This document shows, piece after piece, positions 35,111 to 46,185 of a DNA stretch of 64,000 nucleotides (its first letter is position 1; every line of letters begins with the position of its first letter). Location of the stretch: the NCBI GenBank assembly GCA_030068075.1, contig CM057833.1:50779087-50843086 (forward strand), read 5' to 3'. The notes beneath the pieces are model-generated. The model worked only from the letters and a program-made list of their open reading frames with translations, was not told where the DNA came from and did no database searches. The DNA is from Paguma larvata. Lineage: Eukaryota > Chordata > Mammalia > Carnivora > Viverridae. Both the position numbers and the translations under genes were made by a program.

Positions 35111-36829
35111 TCAACTCTCTCCTAACTGGTCCGTATTAATCTGCTCTTACCTTAATAATCTTTCACAAAGAGATGTTGCCAGTCTCGTCTTAAATGCCCT
35201 CGGAAGTATCTCCTCCTTTTGCTATGAGGAGGAGGTGGGAAAGAAGCTGAATCCATTAGTGGAGATCCTACGTGGTCGTGTCTCTCTCTAAAGCTCCTAC
35301 TGAACTTGGGCTCCATGGCGCCAAAGCTGAGACGCACTGAAATTTTTCTCACGTGGACGTCGGTCTTCCTTCTGGGGGAGGGGAAGCTTATTCAACACTG
35401 TTTTCTTTGTGAGGGAGAATTACTAACGTTAAACTTTTCAAATAAAATAATCACCCTTTCTTTTAAAATATATGGCCTTGGAAGATAATAGTTTTCAGGA
35501 AGGTTATTCATATTTCACAATATTTCATCTGTTTTTATTATCACCCTACCGAGAAGCCGAGCATGTGGTTATCTAAAGGAATAGATCTTGAGGCCGAGGA
35601 CAAAATTCCTCAGAATCATCACAATCACGAAATGAGCTTGTGAATTGAGATTATCTTTGCCATAGTCTAAGAACCGAGGAGTAATTAGTGTCCAGGGACA
35701 TATGGGGAACAATTTCACTGCTGGCAGTGCCAAGAATCTATTCATTTGTCATCGGTCCCAAATTATATTCAATCAGCAATTCAAACTCAGGTTAGAAAAA
35801 CCAAGGGACCAACCAAGCTAACTTTCTATAAAATTAATACCGTAAAATGAAGCCTATATTTCTGGCAGCTTAACTGCGAGCCACCGTAAGATGAAGCTGT
35901 GAAAATATTGAATGTAAATGCTGTCAAGATCTGCCTTAATCCCACCACCTCCCCACCTTTTGCTTCTTTGCCTAAATTGTTGCCTCGGCGGCCATGCTTC
36001 TGTTCCCAAGCTCCCTAAAGTCCGGGTGTTGGAGTACTCGATGCGCCCTTTTAGAAGGTGAACCACAGTAGTCCATAATACCACAAACAAGGGGCCATTA
36101 TTCAAAGAGCCAGAGTAGGTGGCAAGAGGAACAGGGTTAGAGTGGAACAGGGTTAGAGTGGTTGGAGTCCTTTGTGGAGGGCCCCCAGGTAAAGACAATT
36201 AGCTCTTCCTCATGAAATCACCTGCGTGAAATACCCATCCTAGGACAAGTGGTTCATACCAGAGTCCTGCCTTCTACTGTGGTTTTGTGTTAAGCATTTT
36301 TCCTACTTGGGATACTGTTTCTTTTTCTTTTCATACTTTGCAGTCTTATATGATTTAAAGTTCCTGACATACTGTGCATCTGACTTCAGGTCCGCTTGAA
36401 AGAATCTATGCTGTTTTTAGCTCAGGACATAAGAGGGGACTGGGGCCATTTGGATTGGGGAGGGTATGCGTGGTTTGTCTACTTTCTTTCCTACCTGCTG
36501 TTAGGACAGGGCAAGTCAAGGAGGTTTGTGCAAACCAAACAACCCTTTTGTCTCTGTTGTGGGTGGCAGGTTGATCAGAGACCCAGCAGACAAACTAGAA
36601 GTGGGCCTTTGCAAGGTCTCAGTGGATAAACATCCTGTTCTTGGCAAAGCTCACTGACTACGGTGTGTGACTTCAATGGCCAAGTGGCAGCCAAGCCCTA
36701 TCAGTAAATAAGGAAATGGTAGAAAGTATGCTTATCTAGGTAAAAGGTGAAGCCAGAGAGGTAAGATGAAAAACAAATCAGGTTTCACAGACCTGAGTAC
36801 CAGGTAGCATGAGCTACTGGGAGATATGT
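35111..36829. other. Single-copy intronic sequence, no gene seen
   Basis: 1.7 kb with no recognised mobile element. It contains a perfect 16-bp tandem duplication at 36129-36160. Confidence 0.45.
36129..36160 (+). repeat. 16-bp perfect tandem duplication
   Basis: gaacagggttagagtg occurs twice, back to back. Confidence 0.95.
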
Positions 36830-36890
36830 GGGCAGTAGAGACAGACCTGGATTTGAATCCCAATTCTTCCACTTACTACAAAGTTCACCT
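36830..36890 (+). mobile_element. MIR fragment
   Basis: 'gacctggatttgaatcccaa' and 'ttcttccacttactac'. Confidence 0.6.
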
Positions 36891-37883
36891 CGCATTTCAG
36901 ATGCATTTTTAGTGGCTACCTAGAGTACTGTGTTTGAGAGACTGTAAGGCAGATCTCAGGTTTCATAGGCAAAAAGGGTCATAATTGATTAATGATGTCT
37001 GCACCAGATCGAAGGAAGGGGAATGGATTCGAATGGGTGACATATATCTAATGTTGTAGGCTCCGAGTTCTCCAAGATTCTGCTCAGTACTAAAGTTCTG
37101 AATGCACTAAAGTACATACCGTGTGTGTGTGTGTGTTTTTGTGTGTGTAGATATGGTCTACGGGGAGGTTAGCACAGCCCGATTTAAATATGCTAGTAAT
37201 ACGGCATCGTGACTTAAAATTTCAAAAACAACAACGAAAATATCATTTGTATATTACAGTCTGTTACTGCTGATGGAGTTTTTAAATCTTCATGGAGTCC
37301 TATGCCCTTTCTATTGTTGATTTGCATGTTTGCTTAATTTATGGTGGTTTTGAAAATTGTCTTTTGAGTTTAGTTACCTCAAGTGACTCTCGTATTCAAA
37401 AACTTAGCTTTCATTTGTCTCGACTCTCAGCGTCAATGTAGAGAAATAGATTTCTCCATTAATCGAAATGCTATCAATTCACAAACACGGCAAGTGAAAT
37501 CAGCAGCAAGGGCAAACTTTGCTCTCGTTTTTCATGGGAAGACTATTGAGTATATTAGTCTAAGAGTGACCTTCCAACAGGAAAAGGAAGAGTTGATGTT
37601 TGATAACGTTAGGTCATTTCTGCAGTTTGGTTTGTTTTGTCGATGAAGTATTTGTATTTTAATTTTCAGGCCCATGTTTTAAGGGGGAAAAAAAACCCAC
37701 CAGCCTCTTTGAATCTGGCCTCCAGATCGCTCATCTGGATAGACTCTGTAATGCAGGCGCCTCTGCCTGGCAAGCAGAGCGGCTGTTCGAGTTTAATAAG
37801 CTATGGGATTGCAGCGGTCTCTCTCAGAAGGCAGTGCCTTTGGAAATCTCGTGTAATGCTTCTAACAGCCCGTAAGTTACTTA
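36891..37883. other. ROR1: Intronic sequence upstream of exon 2
   Basis: No gene besides the exon that follows. The last 200 bases before the acceptor lack repeats and hold two short hairpins (ccagat/atctgg near 37724-37740; ctctgc/gcagag near 37761-37780). Confidence 0.5.
37121..37149 (+). repeat. (GT)n microsatellite
   Basis: Eight GT units, a T-run, then four more. Confidence 0.95.
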
Positions 37884-37934
37884 TATATTTAATATCACCC
37901 TTGTCTTTCTCCCCTCCCTTCTTTTTCTTTCCAG
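37884..37934 (+). promoter_or_regulatory. ROR1: 3' splice site of ROR1 intron 1
   Basis: A pyrimidine-rich run ends in tttctttccag directly before the exon. An A-rich stretch near 37886-37897 (tttaatatcac) is a plausible branch-point region. This is a strong canonical acceptor and it fixes the exon start at 37935. Confidence 0.9.
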
Positions 37935-38006
37935 AAACAGAGTCGTCAGTCACTGCTGAGTTAGTGCCTACCTCATCATGGAACATTTCAAGTGAACTCG
38001 ACAAAG
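37935..38006 (+). CDS. ROR1: ROR1 exon 2 (start of mature ectodomain)
   Basis: This is an internal coding exon of 72 bp. It starts in phase 1: the first two bases, AA, complete a codon begun in exon 1. It also ends in phase 1, leaving one G. Skipping it would therefore remove 24 residues in frame. The peptide begins ETESSVTAELV, continues PTSS and ends WNISSELDK. It matches the N-terminus of mature ROR1 just after the signal peptide and before the Ig-like C2 domain. ROR1 is a single-pass membrane receptor with Ig-like, Frizzled-type cysteine-rich, kringle and kinase-like domains, and is known as a Wnt5a receptor. As I recall human ROR1, this copy differs at only a few positions (SSVT for LSVS, ELDK for ELNK). 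The NIS triplet is an N-glycosylation sequon. The exon is flanked by a 50-base pyrimidine-rich acceptor and a GT donor. No other ROR1 exon is visible, which fits very long flanking introns. ROR2 is less likely because its N-terminus differs. Confidence 0.92.
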
Positions 38007-38012
38007 GTACAC
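38004..38012 (+). promoter_or_regulatory. ROR1: 5' splice site of ROR1 intron 2
   Basis: AAG|gtacac. The exon side matches consensus, but the intron side (gtacac instead of gtaagt) pairs poorly with U1 beyond +4. The donor is therefore of moderate strength. Confidence 0.85.
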
Positions 38013-38619
38013 GATGAGGATGCTCTGGGGAGGAGAAGCGGGGGGAGAGGCGTGAAACTCCATTTTTAATCCTGGCGTGGCCCTCTTTGAAATCAACTGC
38101 TTTTTAGATTGTTAGAAGGAGGTGGGGGCCAAAATAAATCCCTTGCTTACTTTGTGATTATTTAATATTTAATTACTTGGAATTCTATTCTGGAGAGGTT
38201 TTTTGTTGTTTTTTTTTTTCTCTTTCCTTTCCCTTCTTCCTCTAAAATGTTCCATATGGTAAAAACGCTTCAAGATGTGAAATAGGGTTGTTTCTGACCT
38301 TCCTGACACTGCATCTAGTGGATCTTATTTAGGGGATTTGATTCTGCCTGAGCCAGGATTGATCAGAGCTGTTTGCTGGGTGACCTTTTACAGTGAGTAT
38401 TTGATGTGCTTGCAGGGTTCAGGGCAGGGTATTTGGAATGTTTGTAATTGCCTGTGCGTACAGATGGCAGCTTCCTGTGTGCACGTGGGGAGCAGGTTCC
38501 TGCCATGGAGTCGTCGTAGTATTAATTAAGCTCCGCCATATGCTAAGCACTGGTTGCTTGATAGAGGCCCTGTGTCCTGGAATGGTAAATCAGGACACAT
38601 TCAAAGTCCCCACGGTGTG
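38007..38619. other. ROR1: Proximal intron 2, no gene seen
   Basis: A purine-rich G tract lies just after the donor (38027-38052) and a T-run at 38200-38220. No repeat recognised. Confidence 0.45.
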
Positions 38620-39125
38620 GCTCCTCCTACCTTTCCAGCCTTATTTCTCTTTAGCTCCCTTTATGTCCTTTGTTGCATCTCCAGCAAAATTTCTATTGCT
38701 TCTTATATACCCTGTGCTTTTCTGCCTCTCTGCTTTTGCCTAAGCTATTCTTTCCATTTGCATCACCCCTTTTTGTTCTTGGCCAGTGCCCGTTCCCTCC
38801 CTTCTGCACGCCACAAATTACTTATCCTTCAGGACCGAGAACAAATTCTCTATTATCCACAGTTTTATCTAATCCCTCAGCAGGAAGTGGGCTTTCCTTC
38901 TTTGGAACTCCCATACCTCTCTTCTCTGTTCTTCTCTTAGTATTTTCTGTGTTATATCATGGTGATTTATATACCTGCCTGTCTCGTTCTTATGCCTGAA
39001 AGTTCCTTGCAAGTAGGATTTCTATCTTATTCTGGTTCTTGTTCTTTTTTCTTTGTCTCCATCGCAAAATCTAACAGAGACCGTTGTTCGTAGGAAATCC
39101 TCAATAAATATGTGTGGAATAGTGA
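38620..39125 (+). mobile_element. L2 LINE 3' end, long relic
   Basis: Long pyrimidine-rich L2 body ('tatccttcaggaccgagaac') ending in 'atgcctgaaagttccttgca' and 'tcctcaataaatatgtgtgg'. Confidence 0.75.
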
Positions 39126-39499
39126 GTGATAACTTATCTCAGACCATATATGTGGATGGACACCTCTGTAGTATATGTGCAAAACATGCAACAAACTTAT
39201 TCTGCTTTCGTTCAGGCACGATTCTAGGTTCTGGGATTATAGCGATAAAAGCTCAAAAATCATTGTCCTTTGTATCAGATACTGTTTATAATCAGCTCTC
39301 TTTTGTCTGCTCATGTGTTCACTTGGGAGTTGTATTTCCTCCCTGAGGAGAGAGAACCTTATAAAATAGTAATAGGCAAGGTTATTTTGATGGTTATACT
39401 TTATTAGGCATTTTAGGGTGGCGGGAGAAGCTGAAATATCTTTTCACTTTAAATGGAAGGATATTTAGAATAATTTTCTATTGTTAAATTTACTTTGGA

Positions 39500-39615
39500 C
39501 ATTCTCTTTCTAATTTAGGATTGGAACAGGGACTGTGTATTATTCCTCTCCATGTCCAGCACCAGGCATAATGCCTAGGAGGCAACAGATTTTCAACAAA
39601 TATTTTTGAATTTTT
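39500..39615 (+). mobile_element. L2 LINE 3'-end relic
   Basis: 'acagggactgtgtattattc', 'ccagcaccaggcataatgcc' and 'tcaacaaatatttttgaat'. Confidence 0.65.
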
Positions 39616-39711
39616 TTTTAATGTGCAAGAAGACATAAAGCACACCAAATGTTAACTCAGTGCTCACTAGGTGATGAGCCCTGTGCAAGGTGCTTTCAAG
39701 AATGTGAACTT

Positions 39712-39807
39712 GGGGTGCCTGGCTGGCTCAGTCGGTAGAGCATCCAACTCTTGATCTCAGGGTCATGAGTTCAAACCCCACATTGGGTGTGGAGCCTACT
39801 TGAAAAA
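39712..39807 (+). mobile_element. Old short carnivore tRNA-Lys SINE
   Basis: GGGGTGCCTGGCTGGCTCAG head, a tRNA-like body, and termination soon after 'gtggagcctacttgaaaaa'. 11-bp duplication aatgtgaactt/aatgtgacctt (39701-39711, 39808-39818), one mismatch. Confidence 0.92.
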
Positions 39808-39818
39808 AATGTGACCTT

Positions 39819-40204
39819 AATTGGCAAGCTCTTTATGGCACCAACAGTAAAAATGATGTCATTGTACACTACATGTTGTTGACCAGGTTCTCATTATGGC
39901 TCTAAAAGGACATCAGTCTGTGCTACAAAGGCAGCAGAGCCACCAGTCAAGGATCTAGCCTGCCAGACTTTGAATTCTGACCAGACCAGCACTGTAATTA
40001 GCGGTGGTTGCCCTTCAAGAGAGAAGTAGTGTCAATAGTGGTGAACCTACTTGCTAAAAAGCTGGACTAAGGCAGGCTCCCAACTTTTTGTTTGTTCAGC
40101 ATGGGCCCTCCAGAGGGCATGGATGGCTTTCCAGGGGTTCTTGGTGTCATATTTCTCTAGAAGATAATTAGTATATGGTCTTTCATTCCCATTAGAATGA
40201 GAGA
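39819..40204. other. Single-copy intronic sequence, no gene seen
   Basis: Nothing recognised. Confidence 0.4.
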
Positions 40205-40350
40205 GAACCGATTAATTCCTTTATTCATCGGCCAGATCTTTTTTCCTTCCTACTCTGGTCTGGGCACTGTCTGAAAAATTTATATTGAACGATGAGTGAG
40301 ACAAAGGTCTCTGTCCTCTATGAACACAGAGTCGAGTGGAAAGGACTGAT
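40205..40350 (-). mobile_element. L2 LINE relic, reversed
   Basis: 'tggtctgggcactgtctgaa' and 'agacaaaggtctctgtcctc' resemble the reversed L2 end. Confidence 0.5.
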
Positions 40351-40354
40351 ACCT

Positions 40355-40378
40355 AAATGTATAATCAAATGTATAATC
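40355..40378 (+). repeat. 12-bp perfect tandem duplication
   Basis: aaatgtataatc occurs twice, back to back. Confidence 0.95.
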
Positions 40379-40423
40379 AAAGCCTTCTGGTCAATTTGAT
40401 AGATTGAGCTGTCAAGGGACATT

Positions 40424-40435
40424 CCCCCCCCCCCC
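40424..40435 (+). repeat. C12 homopolymer
   Basis: An uninterrupted C-run, prone to length errors in assemblies. Confidence 0.9.
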
Positions 40436-40439
40436 ATTA

Positions 40440-41345
40440 CAGAGAGATGCTGGTGAAAATATACAATGTAAAAAAATCTTTGGCAGGCTGGCACACAAAA
40501 AAGGAGAAATCTCTAGATCCCAGAAGAGCAAACTCAAGGGTAGAGCAATGATCAGCAAGAAGGAGTTAAACAAAAGATTTTACAAAATATGGGAAACGAG
40601 TATGGTTCTTAGGGGCTAGAGTTTCAATACCCTTTGGGGATCAGAACTGAGGCCGTAGGAAGGAACCTCACTGCTTAAGCCGTCAGTGAGGAATGACTGG
40701 ACCAAGTAGGCAAGAAGGAGAATTCGGCTGAGGATATGGTGTGGCAGTCTATGAACCACCCCAGGCTATTGGGATCAGCCACGGGAAATACAAGCCCCAA
40801 CCTGTGCTGTGTGGGGGTTGGGGGTTGAAGTTCATTTTATGCAGTATACAAGCTACAAACCAAGAAGGCAATGTAAGAACGTGGTCTGGAATTGATTAAA
40901 CTCTTGAGACCCTGACAGGGGACAACCTAAAACCACTTCACAAACTGTCTCACCATCACGGTGCATGTGATGCTGTCACCGAAGCTAAAATTTTCAAAAT
41001 CAAAACCACTAAATAACACCAGCAAACTTCTACTGATGTTAAGTTTACTTTTAAAGATAATAATACATACAAGAGAGGAATAAAAGAAGCCCACCATTAA
41101 CAAGAGTCAACAGACAAAATACATGGAAAAGCTCATACCTTGGACACTAAAGACAATAGACCGATTTGAGAGGGAATATATGTTTAAAATATTTCATGGG
41201 AGATTTTAAAAGTAGATTTTTTAAAAACTAAGTAGAAATTCTAGAATTGAAAGATAGAGTTCTAGAAATTAAAGGTTCATTAAGTGGGTTAAACCGTGGA
41301 TGCATTCAACTGAAGAGGGAAATAGTGACCTGGAAGATAGATTTG
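40440..41345 (+). mobile_element. L1/HAL1-type internal relic
   Basis: 'aattgaaagatagagttcta', 'ggttcattaagtgggttaaa' and 'gagggaaatagtgacctgga' match the ORF1 start region of old L1s in sense order. Many stops; not coding. Confidence 0.55.
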
Positions 41346-41349
41346 AGAT

Positions 41350-41590
41350 AACACAGCGGTTAAGAGAATGAACTCCGGGGCAGAGGTGATTAAATTTGAA
41401 TCCTGTATCTGCTACCTACATTCTGTGTGACTCTGGGCAAGCCACTCAACCTGTCTGTGCTTTGGTCTTCTCGTTTGTAAGATGAGATGATAAAAGGTAA
41501 TGACCTCATATGGTTGTTGTGAAAGTTGACCTGGCTAGCAAATCTGATAAACTAATTGGAGAGTAAGAAGTAACAGCTGGTTTTAGTTAA
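41350..41590 (+). mobile_element. MIR SINE relic
   Basis: 'cacagcggttaagagaatga', 'gtgtgactctgggcaagcca' and 'ctcatatggttgttgtgaaa'. One of the better-preserved MIRs here. Confidence 0.85.
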
Positions 41591-41699
41591 TATAATTATT
41601 ACTTTGGGCTTTATAGTAAAAAAAAAATCAGAGGTACTTTGGCAGGGTTGTAAGGAAAGCATATTTTAGAGATTTTAGATCTTGTTCAACCAGCCCACA

Positions 41700-42240
41700 C
41701 CCGTCCTGGCCTTCCATATGTGAATGTTCACCCACAGCAGCACCACACTTCTTAGCTTGATAAGCAAGGTTCTCCGTGGTCTTACCTCTGCTAACTCCTC
41801 TCACCTCATCCCTACCCCGTACTTTAAAGACTTGTTTTTTTTAAGCTTTTTAGTATTTATTTTGAGAGAGAGCTAGGGGGAGGAGCAGAGAGAGAAGGAG
41901 AGAGAGAATCCCAAGCAGGTTCCACACCGTCAGCACGGAGCTCGATGTGGGGCTCAAACTCGTGAACTGTGAGATCATGCCCTGAGCTGAAATCAAGAGT
42001 TGAAGAGTCAGACGATCAATCAACTGAGCCACTCAGGTGCACCACCCCACCGAGTACTCTATACTCCATTTGTTTCAACAACCTGCCTCTAATTCCCTAA
42101 ATATCTGGCCCTACTTCAGTCTCTGCACCTTTGTTCATGCAGGTTCTTCTGACTGGATTGCCTCTAACCTAATTCTCTTCCTGGCTAACTCCTTCTTTAC
42201 TTAAGCAGTGCCTTAAGCATTCCCTCACTCCTTTTTCCCA
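41700..42240 (+). mobile_element. L2 LINE 3' relic split by a SINE
   Basis: Pieces at about 41700-41830 and 42060-42240: 'cttctgactggattgcctct', 'cctggctaactccttcttta'. The minus-strand SINE at 41834-42043 interrupts it. Confidence 0.6.
41834..42043 (-). mobile_element. Carnivore tRNA-Lys SINE, older subfamily
   Basis: Minus-strand copy with the 'aaatcaagagttgaagagtc' variant and a T-run at the left. The target duplication is not clear. Confidence 0.9.
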
Positions 42241-42309
42241 CAGTGCTCCTAATGGGCTAAGTGCTGAATAAGATAAGCTGTATCCCTACTTTGGTGGCCC
42301 TTGTATCCT

Positions 42310-42330
42310 AGAGAGAGAGAGAGAGAGAGA
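42310..42330 (+). repeat. (GA)n microsatellite
   Basis: About ten GA units. Confidence 0.95.
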
Positions 42331-42600
42331 CAATGAATGAATAGTTTCCTCAGTCCCATCCACCATGCCATCAACAGTGCCCCCGAATGCTTCATGTGTG
42401 GGCTACCACATCACCCCATGTCCATCTGGATCAGAATCCTCACCATGCTGTATTGAAATTATCTATTTTGTGCCTGCCATTTTTAAAGTCAGGGGCTCTC
42501 TTATCTTCTGGCGTGTTCTTATTGCCCAACACAATGTCTGGTGTGTACTAGGAAACATGATGCTAAACTGTTTGGGTTCATATCTCAGCTATGTCAATTC
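42331..42600 (+). mobile_element. L2 LINE 3'-end relic
   Basis: 'aagtcaggggctctcttatc' and 'ccaacacaatgtctggtgtg' follow the L2 end. Confidence 0.55.
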
Positions 42601-42604
42601 ATAG

Positions 42605-42800
42605 CTGCTGCAGGTGAGTACCTACTATGTGTGAGGCACTTGCTAAGCATGTTGCATACACCATTTGAATTCATACCACCTCGTATGGTGGAACAGAAAG
42701 GCAACTGAGGCTCATCGGGCTGAAAGGAGTTGGCCGAAGGGCACCAGTGTTGAGTGGGAGTGCCAGGATTTCCACCAAAGCCCCCAGGACAAGTCCAGGG
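42605..42800 (-). mobile_element. MIR SINE relic
   Basis: Reversed MIR: 'tactatgtgtgaggcacttg', 'gaaaggcaactgaggctcat', 'agtgggagtgccaggatttc'. Confidence 0.7.
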
Positions 42801-43524
42801 ATCCATGTTCAACATGGCAGCTGGTCACACTGTCTCCTATGCGTTCATATCCCCCCCTCCTGTGGGGCAAGTTCCGTCACATGCAGGAGCAGTAAAATAA
42901 ACCCCATCATTTGGTATTCTTTAATGTCTTTCTCTTCTCCCACTGCTCTGTTCCACCTATCAACTCCACCCTGGTTCCCCGGCCTCACTCAGGTCCTGTT
43001 TTTCTGTTAAATGAGTCCAGTCAGTGGCATTAAACAGTTACCTGTTTATCCTTTCCAACAGGAAATGAAATTTAAAAGAGACAAGGCCACCCGGGAAGAG
43101 CCGTTGAAAGCTACTATTGATGGAGCAGGGGGGTAATTTCTGAAACAAATGCTTTAGAACCAAGTACCTTCTAAAATAAATGGATCTACAGGGGCCCAAC
43201 CTCAGCTTCCCAAGGGGGGGTTTAGGATGGGGTGTGATGAGGGCCTCTTTCCCCTTCTTCCATTTTCAGTCACATGAGGTCTCAGAGGTTCTCTGTAGAA
43301 AGCCAAATGTTTCTTTTGGAGAAAGGACTGGAAATTGCACCCGTAGGTAGCAGAAAGGGAGGGAGCCTCCTGCTTAAAAAAAATATGGAGGCCTCCTTCC
43401 AACCGTAAATAGTTTCTCTGTGCTGACAGACTAGATTTGGGGGTATTTTTGTCCTGGTTTGCTTTTTTAAATGGAGACCTGGCTTTCTCTACTACCTTAG
43501 AGCTTTACACGTAGTAGGGAAGTG
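42801..43524. other. Single-copy intronic sequence, no gene seen
   Basis: No repeat or exon recognised. Confidence 0.4.
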
Positions 43525-43610
43525 TACAGTGTGGTTCTTAATGAGCATGAGCTCTGGAGTTACTAGAACTCTGAACTTCCTTTTGCTCACCTCTGGAATG
43601 GGGGCATTTG
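43525..43610 (+). mobile_element. MIR fragment
   Basis: 'gagcatgagctctggagtta' and 'cacctctggaatgggggcat'. Confidence 0.55.
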
Positions 43611-44834
43611 TATCCATCACCTAAGACTTTTCCTGGCCAAGAAACACACCTATGGGCCACACTTGTGTGTTGTGCCAAGGGCATCTGTTGCCATGGTCAT
43701 AATAGACAGATGGATACATGTTGGCCTCAGTCCCTTAGCCCACCTCTTCCCCGAGAGCTTGACTGTCAAGATGTGACCAGGTTCTCTGGTTCGGGAGGGA
43801 TTGCTTGGAGCTTAGTTCACAGCCAGCTCAAATGAGGGAGCTGCATACTTTTCTTGTGCTTCTGATTGTTTGGATTTGGAGCGGTGGCAGTGGGTGAAGG
43901 AACAATGTAAGAATGGACTGGATCAGGAGTGTTAGTACTTGGCTGGCTAAGGAACAGTCCTCCGAGGACTGGGATCTCTGAAAGCTTGTGTCCCATCTTC
44001 AAAATTGGCAGCCAGTTGGAAGAATTCCTGGTGGAATTTCTAGGGCGGCCCTGCAGTATTTAAGATGGCCCCAACTCAGTAGGTGTCAACTTTGTTGGGG
44101 AGGAAGACCTTCCTCTGCCCATCGAGGTCTTTCTAGCTGGACTTAGAATCAAATTAACACGAGACAGATTAACAGGGGAAAATCAAATGTAATAGGTGTA
44201 ATCCACACAGACATGAGATTCTGAAGACAATGAGGCAACGTGAAGCTTAGAGGAGCTAAGGAGAGGGCCTGAGGATACAAACAGGAGGAAGGCCATCGTG
44301 CAGGAAGGTGAAAGGAGATGTTTGGAAAAACAAGGTTGCCCTGTTATGCAGGTAAGTTTCTTAGGTAAAGGGGAGTCTCTGTTAATAGCTCGTTTCCCGT
44401 TGCAGGCTGTCTTCTCCGGTGTAAATTTAGGCAGTTGAGGATCAGAAAGAGAGCTGCCCCCCCACTCCACCTCCCCCAGATCTGCTGGGTTTTGATTGCC
44501 TTTAACTCAAAATAATGTCCATGCCACAGTGGCCCATCTTGGGGCAGCCTGTTCTTGGCCCCTACAGCCTCAACCAACATCTTCCTAATACTGGTAGTAG
44601 CATTTTCTTCAAAGGACAGATATCGTCTTGCCACTATCAGTAACAGGAACACTTGGAGCCTCTGTAGCCTCATATGGAATATGGGAGAAGGGGCATCGAC
44701 TCCAAAGATTCACTGTAAGAGTTTAAAAAGTATGAAGCCCCAGCCCCATTTCCAGTATAGATGGTTGCTTGTTTCTGGTAGTTCTTGTGCTTTCCACTCC
44801 TCCTTCCTATGTCCAAGGGGAGGGAAGTATAATC
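43611..44834. other. Intronic sequence, no gene seen
   Basis: Minus-strand ORFs of 95 and 109 codons (44183-44470, 44344-44673) overlap each other and resemble no known protein. Confidence 0.4.
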
Positions 44835-44945
44835 TGGGAAAGAGCGCTTGACAAGGAACCTAGAGTCTGGCCCCAGTTCAACTCTGGTCTGCCAGGTAAG
44901 CTCTGGACCTCAGTGTTCTCATCTGTAAAAAGGGAGGTATCGACC
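44835..44945 (+). mobile_element. MIR-type SINE relic
   Basis: 'ggccccagttcaactctggt' and 'gttctcatctgtaaaaaggg'. Confidence 0.65.
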
Positions 44946-44987
44946 TTTGTTCTGCCTGCGTTACCCATTATTAGGCTCCAATGTTGC

Positions 44988-45316
44988 ATGGTCTAGTACA
45001 GTAGCCACTAGACACCTGTGGCTAGTTGAGTACTTGAAATGTGACCAATCCAAAATGAGATAGATGTAGTATCAGCGGAAAACACTCACTGGATTTCAAA
45101 GGCTTGATATGATAAAAGAACTTAAAATATCTTATTAATAATTTTCATATTGACTATGCAGTTAAAATGATAATTTTTCATGTATTGAATTAAGGGAAAT
45201 ATATTATAAAATTAATTTTACCGAACCCTTTGTAATGTGGCTACTAGACAATTTAAAATTACACGTGATGCTTCCATGGGTAGCTTGTGTTATATTTCCA
45301 TTCAGAGGCGCTGCTA
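44988..45316. mobile_element. Non-autonomous DNA transposon relic (MER type)
   Basis: 'agtagccactagacacctgt', 'ctggatttcaaaggcttgat' and the far-end 'tgtggctactagacaattta' match a common ~330-bp mammalian element. Its ends (gtctagtacagta... and ...cagaggcgctgc) are degraded inverted repeats. hAT/Charlie is likely but not certain. Confidence 0.6.
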
Positions 45317-45609
45317 TAATGAAGCAAGAGCTGGCTGGAATCTTAGGATCTCTGAACCTGTGTTTCCTCCTTATACCATGGAGGAGATGTCCTCGTGTCC
45401 ATTCCAGCTTTCAAATTCTTGGAACTGCTTTTTATGAAAAGAAATTTTTCTAAAATTTCTGCATATGCATATAATGCTTTAAAATATCTAAGTGTAAGGG
45501 ATTATTGTTACCTGATTATAATCTGAACATTAACTCTCCAAAAAAGGTAATATTTTGAGTCAGATTCCTTTTGGGGAGGAAAATTTGCAAGTTAGAAGTC
45601 CGAAGCACA

Positions 45610-45837
45610 GGGACGCCTGGGTGGCTCCGTAGGTTAAGTGTCGGACTTCAGCTCAGGTCATGATCTCACAGTTCATAGGTTCAAGTCCCGCATTGGGCTC
45701 TGTACTGATGGCTCAGAGCCTGGAGCCTGCTTTGGATTCTGTGTCTCCCTCTCTCTCTGTCTCTCCCCCGCTCATGCTCTGTCTCTGTCTCTGTGTCCTT
45801 CTCTCTCAAAAATAAATAAACATTAAAAAAAAAAAGG
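45610..45837 (+). mobile_element. Felid tRNA-Lys SINE
   Basis: Full-length, A-rich tail. 13-bp duplication agtccgaagcaca/agtctaaagcaca (45597-45609, 45838-45850) with two mismatches. Confidence 0.95.
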
Positions 45838-46074
45838 AGTCTAAAGCACAAACGGATTGTAATTCGATAATGGTTACCTAAGGGCCAGCGGCAGGACCCC
45901 AGAGCAGCAGAGCAGCGCAGGGACTCGCGGCTCTGGGGCAGCAGTTGGGCACAGTCACACAGGGCCCTGACGATCCAGCGCTCCCTCTCTCTCTGTCTGA
46001 CTCCATGCCCCACTCTGCACCAGATGCGCTCGCTTCCCTTAGGCTTCTCCGGCAAGCCAAGCTCTTTTCTTGAC

Positions 46075-46185
46075 CAGGGGCAGTGGACATGCTGTTCCTT
46101 CTACCCAGAATCCTCTTTCCCTTCGGCAGATCTTGTACACGTTTGTCATCCCCTCAGATAAGCTCTTCCCGATCATCCAAAGTTA
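46075..46185 (+). mobile_element. L2 LINE relic
   Basis: 'gctgttccttctacccagaa' and 'cctcagataagctcttcccg'. Confidence 0.55.

Larger units (their letters stand above)
1..37934 (+). other. ROR1: ROR1 intron 1 (3' part)
   Basis: This call rests on the exon at 37935. The first exon, encoding the signal peptide, is not in this stretch: no GC-rich CpG island and no leader-like ORF ending in phase 1 is seen. The interval is made of repeats and non-coding single-copy sequence. Confidence 0.85.

Noticed and set aside
40440..41345. L1-type ORF1 gene
   Set aside because: Only scattered similarity remains, with many stops and no domain of usable length.
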